From NCBI GenBank assembly GCA_903895725.1, contig CAITUV010000046.1:124001-188000 (forward strand): a DNA stretch of 64,000 nt, written 5' to 3'. The translations under genes and the position numbers were made by a program. This DNA is from an uncultured Myxococcales bacterium. GTDB taxonomy: Bacteria > Myxococcota_A > UBA9042 > CAIXZC01. The notes under the pieces were generated by a model. It saw only the letters and a list, made by a program, of their open reading frames with translations, made no database searches and had not been told where the DNA came from. Of the stretch, positions 7,198 to 18,200 are shown one piece after another. Every line of letters begins with the position of its first letter. Positions within the stretch are counted from its first letter, which is position 1.

Positions 7198-10116
7198 TCA
7201 GTGGTAGAGCTTGTTGCCGTTCTTGTCGAATCGCTGCGCAAAGATGCCGAACCCATTGCCATCCTGGTTCGGGCTCACCCACACCACGATGGCAGTGCCG
7301 TCCGCAAACAGGGCCACATCCGGGTTGGACTGGTAGCTGTCCGCAAAGACGTTCGCCTGCAGCAGGCCTCCGACTTTCGCACCGGCGGCGTCCACCATCT
7401 GCACCCACACGTCCCCCATGACGGAACCGGTCTTGGCCGAAGACCAGGCGACCACGAAGGATCCGTCCGCCCGCATCGCGGGTCTGACGAAGCCGCACCC
7501 GGTGATGTCGTTTGAAGGGCTGACCTGGAAGGCATCACCGGCAGGGCCCGAGTCCTTTGCAAAGAGCTGAGCAAAGACGGTCTTGGGGTGCAGGGACGCG
7601 TCCAGATACGGCCAGGTCAGGACGAACTTGCCGCCAGGCATCGATGCAGCGCCCGCAAGACTGGCCTGGTCCGCCAGCTTCGTCTGAGCTCCCAGCGGGA
7701 ATCCGGACGAGTTGAACTGCTGCCAGTAGAGAAACAACTGGGAGCTTCCGACCTTCCAGGCCACCACATACCCGCCGTCCTGGAAAGTGGCCACGACCGG
7801 AAGGTCCGGGGAGGCCCCCGTTATCGACGACTCTGCACCGACCTTCGAGCCATCCGCTGCAAATCGCCGGATACGGATCGTCGTGGACTGGTCGATGTCG
7901 GGCCACGTGGAATTCCGAGTCCAGACCACAACGAAGCCGCCCTTGTCGAATCCGGCGACATCCAACCCCTCCGAGCTCCATTTGCCGTCCGCTTCGTTCA
8001 CCTTGAATTCCGTTCCAGCCTCGGTTCCATCCGGGTTGACCAACTGTGCCCAGATGGATGAACCGACGCTGGCCGTGGGGTAGCTCTCCCAAACCACGAC
8101 GAAACGACCATCGCTGAGCGCTGCCACCCGGGGGTACGATTGCGCCTTCTCGAGGCTGTCGTGGGGGATGAACTCGGCACCGGTAGGGGTCCCGTCGTCG
8201 GCGTAGACCCTTCCGAACACGTCGTACGTCCCCATCATGTTGCTCTGCCAGACAACCATGTACCCGCCCTGTGGGCTGGCAGCGACTGACGCCCTCTCCT
8301 GGTTGCCGGTCGGCAGCGAGTTCACCTGGAACTCCGAGAGCGCGCCGCCGGTGCATCCGTCCCAGTCCACGGCGTTGCCGTCGCTGCACCCCGTGCACAG
8401 GCCGGCGTTGCACGAGATTCCCGGGAGGCATGTGCCGCAACCCCCGCCACAACCGTCATCCCCGCATTCCTTGCCGGCGCAGTTGAAGATGCAGCAGACT
8501 CCCCCGTGGCAGGCGAGCCCACCCCCGCCGCACGGGGTCTGGTCGTCCAGGTTGCTCCAATCCGTCTGGCTCTTGGCGGGATTGCACTTGCGGCAGACGC
8601 TTTCGGGATCCTCAGTCCCGGACGGCACGCAGGACCCCTTGATGACGCACTGGAACTGGTCGATCGCGAACTCGCACTGGCCCACAGAGCAGGAGTCCGT
8701 CGTGCAAAGCAACCCATCGTTGCACGAACCGCAGCTTCCCCCGCACCCGTCGTCGCCGCACTGCTTGCCATCGCATTTCGGCTGGCACGCCGTGCACTGA
8801 CCGTCACTGCAGAACTTCCCGCTTTTGGAGCAATCGGTTCCCCCGGGGGTCGAGCCCAGGCCGAGAGCGTCGCACACAGTAGCCACCTCTCCCGAGCACA
8901 TCGGGCTGTTCGGCGTGCATTGCCATGGCTGGCACTGGCCGTCCTTGCAGGAGTGCTTTGCCGCACAGTCCTCGCTCGTGAAGGACAGGCCGTCTGCAGA
9001 GCAGTGCCCGAGAGTGTCGCCGTCCACGCAGAAGTCGGTCGACGGTGGGCAGGCCAGGTCCAGGCACTGGCCGTTCACGCACACCTTGCCCTGCAGCTTG
9101 CAGTCGACCTGGGACGCATACCCGCTCCCGACGGCGTTGCAGGTCTTGGCCACCGTCCCGGCGCACTCGGTCTTGCCCGGCAAACAGACTTGCGCAGCGC
9201 ACTCGCCCTTGCTGTCGTCGCAGTACTGCCCGGCGTCGCACGGCAGTGTCGAGAAGTCCATTCCGTCTGCCAGGCAAGTGGCCGCAGTGGCTGGGTCCGC
9301 ACAGAACTTCGCACTGGGAACACAGACCGTGTCGATGCAGGCTCCGTCGAAGCAGTGCTCTTCCTTCGCAGCGCAGTCATCTTCCGACACGACCGACTTG
9401 CCGTCCCCCGCACACTCGTTCAAGACGTCCCCTTCGCAGAACTTCTCCGAAGGGGTGCACAGGTAGGCCTTGCACTCGCCGTCCTCGCAGTATTGCTGCT
9501 CGGGGCACGTGATGCTCACCTCCCACCCGCTCCCGTCGGCCGAACAGGCGAGCACATCGGCCCCATCGCACTTGGATTCTCCGGCCGGGCACGCAGTCTC
9601 GATGCAGTACCCGTCCTTGCAGTATTCGCCTTGCGCACAGTGCTCCGCCTTCAGGCACTGGACGCATTGGCCGGCCTCCTTGTCGCACACCAGGTCGAAC
9701 TCCTTGCACTGCTTGTCCGAGTTGCAGACGTGCTCTTCGTGGCAGGCGTGGTCCGCTGCGCACTTCGTCCCTTCCGGGCAGTCCTCGTCGCCCACGCACG
9801 CCACGCACTGCCCCAGGTCGTCAGCACAGATGAGGTCTCCCGGACAGTCCTTGGTGGACTCACAGGCAAACGGCTCGCATTGCCCCTCCGCACTGCACTG
9901 CTCGGTCAGCGGGGCGCAAGCGCCGCACTCCCCGCCGCAGCCGTCGTCACCGCACTCCTTGCCCTCGCACATCGGCGTGCAGGCATCACCGGAGACATCC
10001 CCGCCGCTTGTCTTGTCCGACGGAACGCCGTCCGGCGGAGCGATCTTTCCGCCGGTCCCGTTGCCCGAGCAGGCCAGCATCACGGCCGCCAGGGCCAAGA
10101 AAACCGTTCTGGTCAT
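7198..10116 (-). CDS. large Cys-rich lipoprotein with C-terminal repeat domain
   Basis: A 972-residue protein. The start MTRTVFLALAAVMLACSGNG has lipobox VMLAC, and the ATG at 10116 is preceded by GGTGGAGG. After an Asp/Ser-rich linker come a CEGKECGDDGCGGECGAC module, a long series of ~50-residue Cys-rich units (CPGD, CxDGxC, CxADG patterns), two more CGDDGCGG modules, and from about residue 600 a cysteine-poor domain with repeats of the type SVAASPQGGYMVVWQS. That C-terminal domain is related to the end of the 1496-residue protein at 15293 and looks like a multi-bladed propeller or beta-solenoid. It was probably exported and lipid-anchored, with an adhesin-like role; that is inference. It lies 57 bp downstream of the paralogue at 10173 in the same direction. 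Confidence 0.8.
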   Translation of the reverse strand: MTRTVFLALAAVMLACSGNGTGGKIAPPDGVPSDKTSGGDVSGDACTPMCEGKECGDDGCGGECGACAPLTEQCSAEGQCEPFACESTKDCPGDLICADDLGQCVACVGDEDCPEGTKCAADHACHEEHVCNSDKQCKEFDLVCDKEAGQCVQCLKAEHCAQGEYCKDGYCIETACPAGESKCDGADVLACSADGSGWEVSITCPEQQYCEDGECKAYLCTPSEKFCEGDVLNECAGDGKSVVSEDDCAAKEEHCFDGACIDTVCVPSAKFCADPATAATCLADGMDFSTLPCDAGQYCDDSKGECAAQVCLPGKTECAGTVAKTCNAVGSGYASQVDCKLQGKVCVNGQCLDLACPPSTDFCVDGDTLGHCSADGLSFTSEDCAAKHSCKDGQCQPWQCTPNSPMCSGEVATVCDALGLGSTPGGTDCSKSGKFCSDGQCTACQPKCDGKQCGDDGCGGSCGSCNDGLLCTTDSCSVGQCEFAIDQFQCVIKGSCVPSGTEDPESVCRKCNPAKSQTDWSNLDDQTPCGGGGLACHGGVCCIFNCAGKECGDDGCGGGCGTCLPGISCNAGLCTGCSDGNAVDWDGCTGGALSEFQVNSLPTGNQERASVAASPQGGYMVVWQSNMMGTYDVFGRVYADDGTPTGAEFIPHDSLEKAQSYPRVAALSDGRFVVVWESYPTASVGSSIWAQLVNPDGTEAGTEFKVNEADGKWSSEGLDVAGFDKGGFVVVWTRNSTWPDIDQSTTIRIRRFAADGSKVGAESSITGASPDLPVVATFQDGGYVVAWKVGSSQLFLYWQQFNSSGFPLGAQTKLADQASLAGAASMPGGKFVLTWPYLDASLHPKTVFAQLFAKDSGPAGDAFQVSPSNDITGCGFVRPAMRADGSFVVAWSSAKTGSVMGDVWVQMVDAAGAKVGGLLQANVFADSYQSNPDVALFADGTAIVVWVSPNQDGNGFGIFAQRFDKNGNKLYH

Positions 10117-10172
10117 GTTTCTGCCTCCACCATGGATTCTCCGCACTCTTCCGCTGCCTGGACCATTCATTG

Positions 10173-13016
10173 CTACTGGACCATCCAGGTCGCAGTCAGC
10201 CCCTCCACCGTGAACGTGCAGCCGCCGGACTGGTAGGGCAGCACGAGCTTGACCTCGATGGCCTCGAGGCCGGCTGCCAACCCGGCCAGCGGGAATTCGG
10301 CAGTCCCGATCGGGACATCCGCGGCGATGGACGTCCATGGCAGCGGGGCCCCGTCTGCGGCCGGCCGCGCCAGCACGCTCATGGGGTCGCACGCGCCATT
10401 CGACTTGGCCTCGACTTTCACCTCGAGCCAGGTCGCTGCGGCCCCCCCCGTGGTCGCAAACTTGTGGATGAAATAGGGGTTCAGATCCGGTGCCGTGAAG
10501 TTGTGCAGCACGTACCCGGTCATGTCGGAGTAGGTGTAGGGACCGGTGCCCACGGCAAGTTCCGCCGTCACGGTCAGCGTACCGAGATCGAGACGAGTGG
10601 TCGTGCCGGCCGAGTAGTTGACCGCCCACAAGGCACCGGAAGCGTCGAGGGCCACCCCGACCGTGGTCTTGTTGGTCCCCCCGATGTCGATGATCGAGAC
10701 TTCGAGGTTCTCGGTATTCACGCGGGCGACGTGATGCTCACCTCCGCAACCCAGGCCGGAATACATCCAGCCGTCAATCGTGCCTGCCATTCCCCGTGGG
10801 CAGTTTGAACCGATGTTCTTGGTGATCCACGTCCACTGGCCCGTGACCGGGTCGTACCGGGAGATGCCGTGGTTGGAGTAATGCCCCATCCACACGCGGC
10901 CGGCCGAATCCACCGTCACCCCGTAAACGTTTCCGGACGGAGGGGAGATCTGGGTGACCTGCGACGTATCCGGGTTCACTCGGATCAGCTTGTCGCAACC
11001 GCGCCCGGATATCCACACGATACCGTCGGGGCCGATCACGAGCCCATACGGGTTGCAACTCAGGCCGATGGTCTTCAGTACGGCACCATCCGTTCCGTTC
11101 AGCTTCTTGAGGGTCTGTGCGTTCCAGTCTCCCACCCAGGCGTTGTTGTCGCGATCCACTCCCACGGCCCGTGCACAGGAGCCCCCCGGGTACGTGATGT
11201 AGGCCACGCACTCGTCCATCCCTTGTGGCAGAACAGTCTTCCCGGTCGACGTCTCGATCACGCCGTTGCCGTTCTTGTCCTTGCAGTCGGTGGAGTCCGC
11301 CAGGATCTTGGCAACCCCGCCGTCCGCCCGACAGCCCACGTACACGTTGCCTTGCAGGTCGACCGCGGTGCGTGACGGGTCGTTGCACACCTTGTACCGG
11401 CCCTTCTCCATGACCTCGCCAGTGTCGATCCTGGAGACCGTGCCCTCCCCGGAGTTGGCCACCCAGAGGTTGGCAGGGATGACCTTGCCCAGATCCGTCA
11501 CGAGGAACCCCTGGTCGTCGAGCTTCACTCCGAATCCGCTCTCCCCCCCGGTGTCGAAGGGCTCATCCCCGCCGGGGCCTGTGGTGGACTGCTGGCACCC
11601 GGGGTTGCAATCCCCACACGGGGACAGGGAGCCCTCGTCCACCTCGCCGTCGCAGTCGTTGTCCTTGCCGTCGCAGATCTCGGGCCCGACCTCGACACAC
11701 AGGCCGTCGATGCAACAGCTCCCGGCGTCGCCGCAGTCGGTGCCGCCCGGCTCGGGGCCGGAGCCGTAGGCGTCGCACTGGGTCGCCACCGCGCCTTCGC
11801 ACATAGGGGCACCTGGCAGGCATTTCCATGGCACACACGAGCCGTCTTCGCAGAAGGACTCCACGCATGGCTCCGGAGTGAACGACATGCCGTCCCCGGC
11901 GCAGTGCTTCAGCGTCCCCTCGTCCAGGCAGGTCGTGGAGGACGGGGCACAGACGAAGCTCTCGCAGTTGCCCTCCAGGCAGATCCCCTGACCTGCTGCG
12001 CAGTCCTCCTCGGATACGATGAAGAGCCCGTTCCCGGCGCAGACCTTGGCCACGTCACCCGTACAGAAGACGGCCCCGGGCTGGCACACCCAGATCTGGC
12101 ACTTCCCGTCCAGGCACGATTCCCCGACAGCACACCCCGAATCGAGCCAGCCCAGGCAGTTCTCGGAACACACCGCAACGGTCGAGTCATCGACGCAGGT
12201 CGTGCTGCCCGGCTTGCAGGCGCAGGCCATGCATTCCCCGTCGAAGCAGATCTTCCCTTCGGTGGCGCAGTCCGTCTCGGACACCACCGACTTCCCGTCC
12301 GCTGCGCACACCTTCATCACGTCCCCGTCGCACCAGGTCTTGCCGGTATCGCAGACGTACTGCTTGCAGGTCCCCGCCTCGCAGTAGGCGCCGTCCGGGC
12401 AGGCCTGGGCAAGCACCTCCCCGCCACCGTCCCCATCGCAGATCCAGACATCCTGCCCCTCGCAGCGCGGTTCTCCCGCAACACACTCATCCGGCACGCA
12501 GAAGCTTTCCAGGCAGTATTCCTCGGGGAGGCACTGGTTGGACTCGAGGCACTCGACGCACTTCCCCGCGTCCTTGTCGCACAGCAGGCCGTACGTCTTG
12601 CAGTCCTTGTCCGACTTGCAGGGGTGGGACTCGTGGCACTCGTGGTCGGCCCCGCATGCCGCCCCTTCCGGGCAGTCCTCATCCCCCACACATTCGACGC
12701 ACTCGCCCGATTGGGGAGCGCACACCAGGTCGCCCGGACAGTCCTTGGTGGACTTGCACGCAAGCGGCACGCACTGCCCCGTCTGGCTGCACGTTTCTGC
12801 TGCTCCGGGGCACGTCCCACAGGTTCCCCCGCACGCGTCCGGGCCGCACTGTCTCCCTGCACAGTCCGGTGCACAGACTTCACCGGAGCTCTCCGCTGCG
12901 CGCATGTCGCTGCTCCGCTGATCGGACTCTGCCACCATCCCGGGACCGGTCCGACCGCCGGAGCAGGAGACCGCGGCCAACGTGACCAGGGCAAGCATCA
13001 ACGTCGTAGCCCGCAT
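10173..13016 (-). CDS. Cys-rich lipoprotein with NHL/Vgb-like beta-propeller
   Basis: A 947-residue protein starting MRATTLMLALVTLAAVSC (lipobox AVSC); the ATG at 13016 follows GGAGGGAAG. The N-terminal ~480 residues carry the CGPDACGGTCGTC module and the same Cys-rich unit series as its neighbours, closing with a MopE-like CDGKDNDCDGEVDEG motif. From about residue 500 the chain resembles streptogramin-lyase/NHL propellers, with repeats such as NLWVANSGEGTVSRID, GNVYVGCRADGGVAKI and GVTVDSAGRVWMGHY. The last ~100 residues form another beta-rich domain. It is a probable surface protein; the propeller likely binds a ligand rather than acting as a lyase, because no catalytic residues can be assigned. 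It is divergent from the related gene at 13269. Confidence 0.82.
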   Translation of the reverse strand: MRATTLMLALVTLAAVSCSGGRTGPGMVAESDQRSSDMRAAESSGEVCAPDCAGRQCGPDACGGTCGTCPGAAETCSQTGQCVPLACKSTKDCPGDLVCAPQSGECVECVGDEDCPEGAACGADHECHESHPCKSDKDCKTYGLLCDKDAGKCVECLESNQCLPEEYCLESFCVPDECVAGEPRCEGQDVWICDGDGGGEVLAQACPDGAYCEAGTCKQYVCDTGKTWCDGDVMKVCAADGKSVVSETDCATEGKICFDGECMACACKPGSTTCVDDSTVAVCSENCLGWLDSGCAVGESCLDGKCQIWVCQPGAVFCTGDVAKVCAGNGLFIVSEEDCAAGQGICLEGNCESFVCAPSSTTCLDEGTLKHCAGDGMSFTPEPCVESFCEDGSCVPWKCLPGAPMCEGAVATQCDAYGSGPEPGGTDCGDAGSCCIDGLCVEVGPEICDGKDNDCDGEVDEGSLSPCGDCNPGCQQSTTGPGGDEPFDTGGESGFGVKLDDQGFLVTDLGKVIPANLWVANSGEGTVSRIDTGEVMEKGRYKVCNDPSRTAVDLQGNVYVGCRADGGVAKILADSTDCKDKNGNGVIETSTGKTVLPQGMDECVAYITYPGGSCARAVGVDRDNNAWVGDWNAQTLKKLNGTDGAVLKTIGLSCNPYGLVIGPDGIVWISGRGCDKLIRVNPDTSQVTQISPPSGNVYGVTVDSAGRVWMGHYSNHGISRYDPVTGQWTWITKNIGSNCPRGMAGTIDGWMYSGLGCGGEHHVARVNTENLEVSIIDIGGTNKTTVGVALDASGALWAVNYSAGTTTRLDLGTLTVTAELAVGTGPYTYSDMTGYVLHNFTAPDLNPYFIHKFATTGGAAATWLEVKVEAKSNGACDPMSVLARPAADGAPLPWTSIAADVPIGTAEFPLAGLAAGLEAIEVKLVLPYQSGGCTFTVEGLTATWMVQ

Positions 13017-13046
13017 AGCTTCCCTCCGTTCGATTCCTGCTGGCGT

Positions 13047-13075
13047 AGGATACTACGCTACGGCGGCTACATCAA
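13047..13075 (-). promoter_or_regulatory. candidate sigma-70 promoter for the leftward lipoprotein pair
   Basis: Read on the minus strand, TTGATG (13075-13070) and TATCCT (13052-13047) are 17 bp apart and lie about 30 bp before the ATG at 13016. Confidence 0.4.
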
Positions 13076-13128
13076 CCCGCATCTTTCCCCGGGGTTCATG
13101 CGGCCCACTATGCAATCCACCTTTCTTC

Positions 13129-13157
13129 TTGCCGACATGGCAGGAAACGAAGATAAT
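13129..13157 (+). promoter_or_regulatory. candidate sigma-70 promoter for the rightward lipoprotein pair
   Basis: TTGCCG (13129-13134) and GATAAT (13152-13157) are separated by 17 bp, about 110 bp before the ATG at 13269. Together with the leftward candidate this makes the 252-bp gap a divergent promoter region. Confidence 0.4.
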
Positions 13158-13268
13158 GAAGCCCTCAGTGGAAGCCATGAACCTGGCACACGGATGAGAA
13201 GGAGAATCGGGCGGTCGATGCCGGGGCGAATGCGCCCACGGCAGCTTCAACTTCGGGCGGAGGGGAGG

Positions 13269-15233
13269 ATGGAAGCCTTGATGCGGGTGGGACTTGCGGT
13301 CGCCCTGTGCGGCATGCTGATGGCCTGCTCCGGCGGCAACGGCGGCGGTGAAGAGCCGGATGTGGCCCGGTCCGAGGAGGTGGGCCTCGCTGAGTTGCCG
13401 CGGTCCGAAGCCGCGTGTACTCCGGACTGCCAGGGGCGGGAGTGCGGCCCCGACGGCTGCAGCGGGACTTGCGGAGACTGCGGGCTCAGCAAGACGTGCA
13501 GCGATGCCGGGAAGTGTGAATCTGCCGAGTGCATTTCCTCGAAGGACTGTCCGGGGGACCTGGTATGCAACGAAGAGTTGTCGGCCTGCGTGGTATGCGT
13601 GACCGCGGACGACTGCCCGGAGGGCTTCGAGTGTGGCCCGGACTGGGATTGCCACGAGGTCTTCGAGTGCACGTCGGACAAGGACTGCAAAGCGCACGGG
13701 CTGATCTGCGACAAGGCGGCGGGGGTCTGCGTGTCGTGCCTCGTCGAGGTGGACTGTGCCGATGCGGAGTTCTGTGAGGACCGTTATTGCCTGCCCGACC
13801 TGTGCACCAGCGGAGAGCGACAGTGCGACGGGCTTCAGATCCTCGAGTGCCGGGGCGACGGCGGTGCGTGGGAGGAAGCCGAGCTGTGCACGGAGCTCCA
13901 GTACTGCGAGGACGGTGAGTGCCACGACCGGACGTGCAATCCGGCAGAGATCTACTGCGCCGGCGCGGTGCTCCTGGAGTGTGACTCCATCGGCAAGGAG
14001 GGAATCGAGCAGGAGGACTGTTCGAAAGAGGGGAAAGTCTGCTTCGAGGCCGCGTGCGTCACCCCGCTGTGCAAGCCGTCGAGCAACTACTGCAAAGATG
14101 CGACCACGCTCGCCCACTGCATGGATGACGGGATGGACGAGAGCGTGGTGCCGTGCCCGGAAAAACAGTTCTGCGAGGAAGGAGCATGCCACCCATGGGT
14201 CTGCCCTGCGGGGCAGGAGTTCTGCGAGGACGATGTCCACAAAGTCTGCGATGCCTCGGGGAGCAAGGTCATCTTCGAAGAGGACTGCACCGAGGACGAC
14301 AAGGTGTGCATCGACGGCAAGTGCCAGGCGCTGGCCTGCACGCCGCTCGAGTCGTTCTGCCTGACCGACTTCATCGCGGCCAAGTGCAGCGAAATAGGGC
14401 TCGACTACGAGTCGCTGCCGTGCGAACCGGGCTACTACTGCAAGCTGGGCCAGTGCCAGCCCCAGGTGTGTGAGCCGTCATCGAGCTACTGCGCCGGGCC
14501 GGTCGCGTTCAAGTGCGACGCGCTGGGCAGCGCCATCGTGTCGCAGGTCAACTGTGCGGACAGCCAGCTCCTCTGCCAGGATGGCGAGTGCGTTGCCTGC
14601 GTGCCGGCGTGCGGGGGCAAGGAGTGCGGTCCCGACGGCTGCTTCGGGACGTGCGGCTCGTGCGATGACGGCAACGACTGCACCGCGGACGAGTGCAACA
14701 AGGGAGTCTGCAGCCACGGTGCGGTCACCAATGGCGCTGTCTGCAACAAGCCAGGGGTCTGCAAGGGCATCTGTGCGGACGGCTTCTGCTACGAGATGGC
14801 GGTCGAGGACTGCCTCACCCCCGAGGACGACGACTGCGACGGAAAGACGAACGAGAAGGACGCCAAGAACTGCAAGACCGTGTTTACCGATGAGGACGGC
14901 GACGGGTACGCGGGGACGCCCATCTGCCTGTGCGAGCCTCCGCCCGGCGGCTCCAAGACCAACGACGACTGCTGCGACACCGACGCAAACGCGTTCCCGG
15001 GCCAGAAGACCTTCTTCGACAAGCCCAGGAAGGGCTGTGCGGGATTCGACTACGACTGCAACAAGAACGAGGAAGCCGAGAAGACGTCGTCGTGTGTGGC
15101 CACTCCGTGCAACGGATCCGGGTGGTTCCAGCCCGTCCCGGGGTGCGGTCAGGAGGGTAACTTCTGTCCGAACTGCCCGTCGTGCGGAGTCTGCGTCGGC
15201 TTCACCGAGAAGGCCACCCAGAAGTGCCGGTGA
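13269..15233 (+). CDS. Cys-rich lipoprotein with MopE-like C-terminal motifs
   Basis: A 654-residue protein from the ATG at 13269 (GGAGG five bases upstream; a second ATG lies at 13281). The N-terminus MEALMRVGLAVALCGMLMAC is a lipoprotein signal with lipobox LMAC. It shares the opening block with the genes at 7198 and 10173: CTPDCQGRECGPDGCSGTCGDC, then SKDCPGDLVC and about eight Cys-rich units. Near the end are CGPDGCFGTCGSC, DDDCDGKTNE and DEDGDGYAGTPICLC, which resemble MopE-type calcium or metal-binding surface proteins. There is no propeller domain. The next paralogue starts 59 bp downstream, so the two are probably cotranscribed. Confidence 0.82.
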   Translation: MEALMRVGLAVALCGMLMACSGGNGGGEEPDVARSEEVGLAELPRSEAACTPDCQGRECGPDGCSGTCGDCGLSKTCSDAGKCESAECISSKDCPGDLVCNEELSACVVCVTADDCPEGFECGPDWDCHEVFECTSDKDCKAHGLICDKAAGVCVSCLVEVDCADAEFCEDRYCLPDLCTSGERQCDGLQILECRGDGGAWEEAELCTELQYCEDGECHDRTCNPAEIYCAGAVLLECDSIGKEGIEQEDCSKEGKVCFEAACVTPLCKPSSNYCKDATTLAHCMDDGMDESVVPCPEKQFCEEGACHPWVCPAGQEFCEDDVHKVCDASGSKVIFEEDCTEDDKVCIDGKCQALACTPLESFCLTDFIAAKCSEIGLDYESLPCEPGYYCKLGQCQPQVCEPSSSYCAGPVAFKCDALGSAIVSQVNCADSQLLCQDGECVACVPACGGKECGPDGCFGTCGSCDDGNDCTADECNKGVCSHGAVTNGAVCNKPGVCKGICADGFCYEMAVEDCLTPEDDDCDGKTNEKDAKNCKTVFTDEDGDGYAGTPICLCEPPPGGSKTNDDCCDTDANAFPGQKTFFDKPRKGCAGFDYDCNKNEEAEKTSSCVATPCNGSGWFQPVPGCGQEGNFCPNCPSCGVCVGFTEKATQKCR

Positions 15234-15292
15234 CGTCTCGACAACAGGTGGGATGAGCCGCGGGCTGCGTTGCGTTTCGACAGGAGGGCAAG

Positions 15293-18200
15293 ATGAAGGC
15301 TGTAGTCCGGCTTGGAGCCATGACCGTGCTTATGTTCCATGCTTGCAGTGGGGGGTCGACCGTCGGCATCGATGCCCAGATGGAGGTGAGCGGCCCTCTC
15401 GACAGCCGAACGGGTGGGCAGGATGCCTGCGTACCGCAGTGTGCGGGGCTGGAGTGCGGTGACGACGGCTGCGGAGGAGTCTGCGGGACCTGCCCCGCTG
15501 CGGCCCCGGAGTGCAACGCGGGCAAGTGCGTCCCCTCCTGTTCGCCCGACTGCTCGGGAAAGGAATGCGGAGACGACGGCTGCGGAGCGTCGTGCGGGGT
15601 ATGCGACGATGGGGTGACCTGCACGGTGGATGCCTGCGTCGCGGGGACGTGCATGCAGCAGATCGAACCGGTGTACTGTGTGCTCGATGGCGCCTGCGTG
15701 CCCTCGGGTGCGCTTTCCCCGCTGGATCCGTGCAAGGCCTGCCAGCCGGCCCAGACGCAGTCGGCCTGGACTTCGCTGGCGGACGGCACGCCTTGCGGCG
15801 GGTCGAAGGTCTGCTTCGGGGGAGGCTGCTGCGACCCCGAGGCCGTGTGCAAGGACAGCGAGTGTGGCGACGACGGCTGCGGCGGAAGCTGCGGCAAGTG
15901 CACGGGCGACGACTCGTGCGTGGACGGAAAGTGCACGCCGGACTGCCTGCCCGATTGCGACGCCAAGGAATGCGGCGAGGACGGCTGCGGTGGGACTTGT
16001 GGGCTGTGTAAGCCGGGATATGCGTGCCAGGTCGACGACGAGGGGGCGAAGTGTTCCGCTGACTGTGCGTTCTGGTGCGGCGGAAGGGAATGCGGCCCGG
16101 CCGGTGACCAACAGCAGTGCTCCTGCGGCGAGTGTGACGACGGCAACTCCTGCACCGACGATGCCTGCTCGGTCAACGGGCTCTGCCAGTTCACCCCGAA
16201 CCAGGCGCAATGCGACGACGGGAACCCGTGCACCGGACCGGACGCCTGCACCGGTGGGGCCTGCTCGGGCCCGGTGCTGCCTGCGGACCAGCTCGTCCAA
16301 CTCCAATGTCTGTGCAAGGTTGATGCGGACTGCGCCCCGTTGGAGAACGGGAACCTGTGCGACGGCAGCCTGGCGTGCGTCACGGTGAACGGGGGCGACA
16401 GCGGGGTCTGCCAGGTTGAACCGGACTCCATCCCGGAGTGCGTCGACTCGAACCCGTGCACGGATGACGGGTGCAATCCCAAGGGCGGGTGCTACTACAA
16501 GGCGGACGACACGAATTCCTGCTCGGACGGCGATGCCTGCAACGGGCTCGAGAAGTGTGCCAGCGGGCTCTGCGTGGCCGGCAAGCCCCCGATGTGCGAC
16601 GACGACAATCCGTGCACCGACGACTCGTGCGACCCGGCGCAGGGGTGCGTGTTCGTCGTCCCGGAGCAGAAAGACTGCTCGGACGGGAACGCCTGCAATG
16701 GCCTGGAGATGTGCGCGTTCGGCGTGTGCCAAGGCGGTGTGGCACCGGTCTGCGACGACCTGGACAAGTGCACCACCGACTCGTGCGAGCCGGCGGGAGG
16801 CTGCGAGCACATCGCATCGCCGGCGGCCTGCAACGACGGGCTCCCGTGCACCACGGACTCGTGCGGCAAGAACCAGTGCACCAACGCGCTGCAGCCCTAC
16901 TACTGCCTCGTCGGCGGCCTCTGCGTCCCGGCCGGTGCCGAGAACCCTGCCGACGCGTGTTTGAAGTGCATCCCCAATGCATCCACCAACTCATGGACCT
17001 ACATCGGGGACGGGGCGGGCTGTGGCATCGGCAAGGTGTGCTACAACAAGGTCTGCTGCGACCACGCGACCCAGTGTGCGGGCAAGCAGTGCGGCAGCGA
17101 CGGGTGCGGAGGGACCTGCGGGAGTTGCGGACAGGGCTACACGTGCCAACTGGGGCTGTGCCAGGCCCAGCCGTGCGTTCCCGCGTGCACCGGCAAGCAG
17201 TGCGGGCCGGACGGCTGCGGCGGCGTGTGCGGCAAGTGCCCCTCCGGCCACGTCTGCGCGGCGGACGGACAGTGCTTCTGCGTTCCGGACTGCAGCGGCA
17301 AGCAGTGCGGCGACAACGGCTGCGGAGGAAGCTGCGGCACCTGCTCCGAGGGGTACTCGTGCCAGGCGGGGATCTGCAAGGCGGGCCCCTGCACGCCGAG
17401 CTGCACGGGCAAGCAGTGCGGCGACAACGGCTGCGGAGGGCTGTGCGGAAACTGCCCAGCCGGACAGATCTGTTCCGCCGACGGGAAGTGCTATTGCATT
17501 CCCGACTGCTCGGGCAAGCAGTGCGGCGACAACGGCTGCGGAGGGAACTGCGGAGTCTGCTCCGAAGGATACTCGTGCCAGGCGGGGATCTGCAAGGCGG
17601 GCCCCTGTACGCCGAGCTGCACGGGAAAGCAGTGCGGCTCCGACGGCTGCGGAGGGAGCTGCGGCAAGTGCCCGTCCGGGCAGATCTGCACAGCGGACGG
17701 CCTGTGCTACTGCATCCCGAACTGCAGCGGCAAGCAGTGTGGTGACAACGGCTGCGGCGGCGACTGCGGCGTCTGCTCGCAGGGATACTCGTGCCAGGCG
17801 GGGCTCTGCAAGGCCGGGCCGTGCACCCCGGACTGCACGGGCAAGGCCTGCGGCGATGACGGTTGCGGCGGGAGCTGCGGTACGTGCCCGGTAGACAAGG
17901 ACTGCGTCGCCGGCGCGTGTGTCGTGGGCGGGGTTTCCTGCGTCGGCCACTGCAACGGCTCGGCCGACACCTGCGACTGCGACCCGGCGTGCTTCGCCCT
18001 GGACTCGTGCTGCACCGACGTCTGCACGGCCTGCCCGGATCTGGCCGGGTGCAAGTGCGGTGACGGGGCCTGCTCGGTGGCGTTCGGCGAGGATTGCACC
18101 ACCTGCCCTGCCGACTGCAAGTGCGGGTGCGGAGAGACCTGCTCCGCGGGCAAGTGCGTTTCCACCAAGTGCGACGGCAAGGAGTGCGGAAGCGACGGCT

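Noticed and set aside
10173..13016. Propeller protein considered as a streptogramin lyase (Vgb)
   Set aside because: Vgb-like repeats are common in surface proteins. The fold is attached to a large Cys-rich lipoprotein and no catalytic residues could be assigned.
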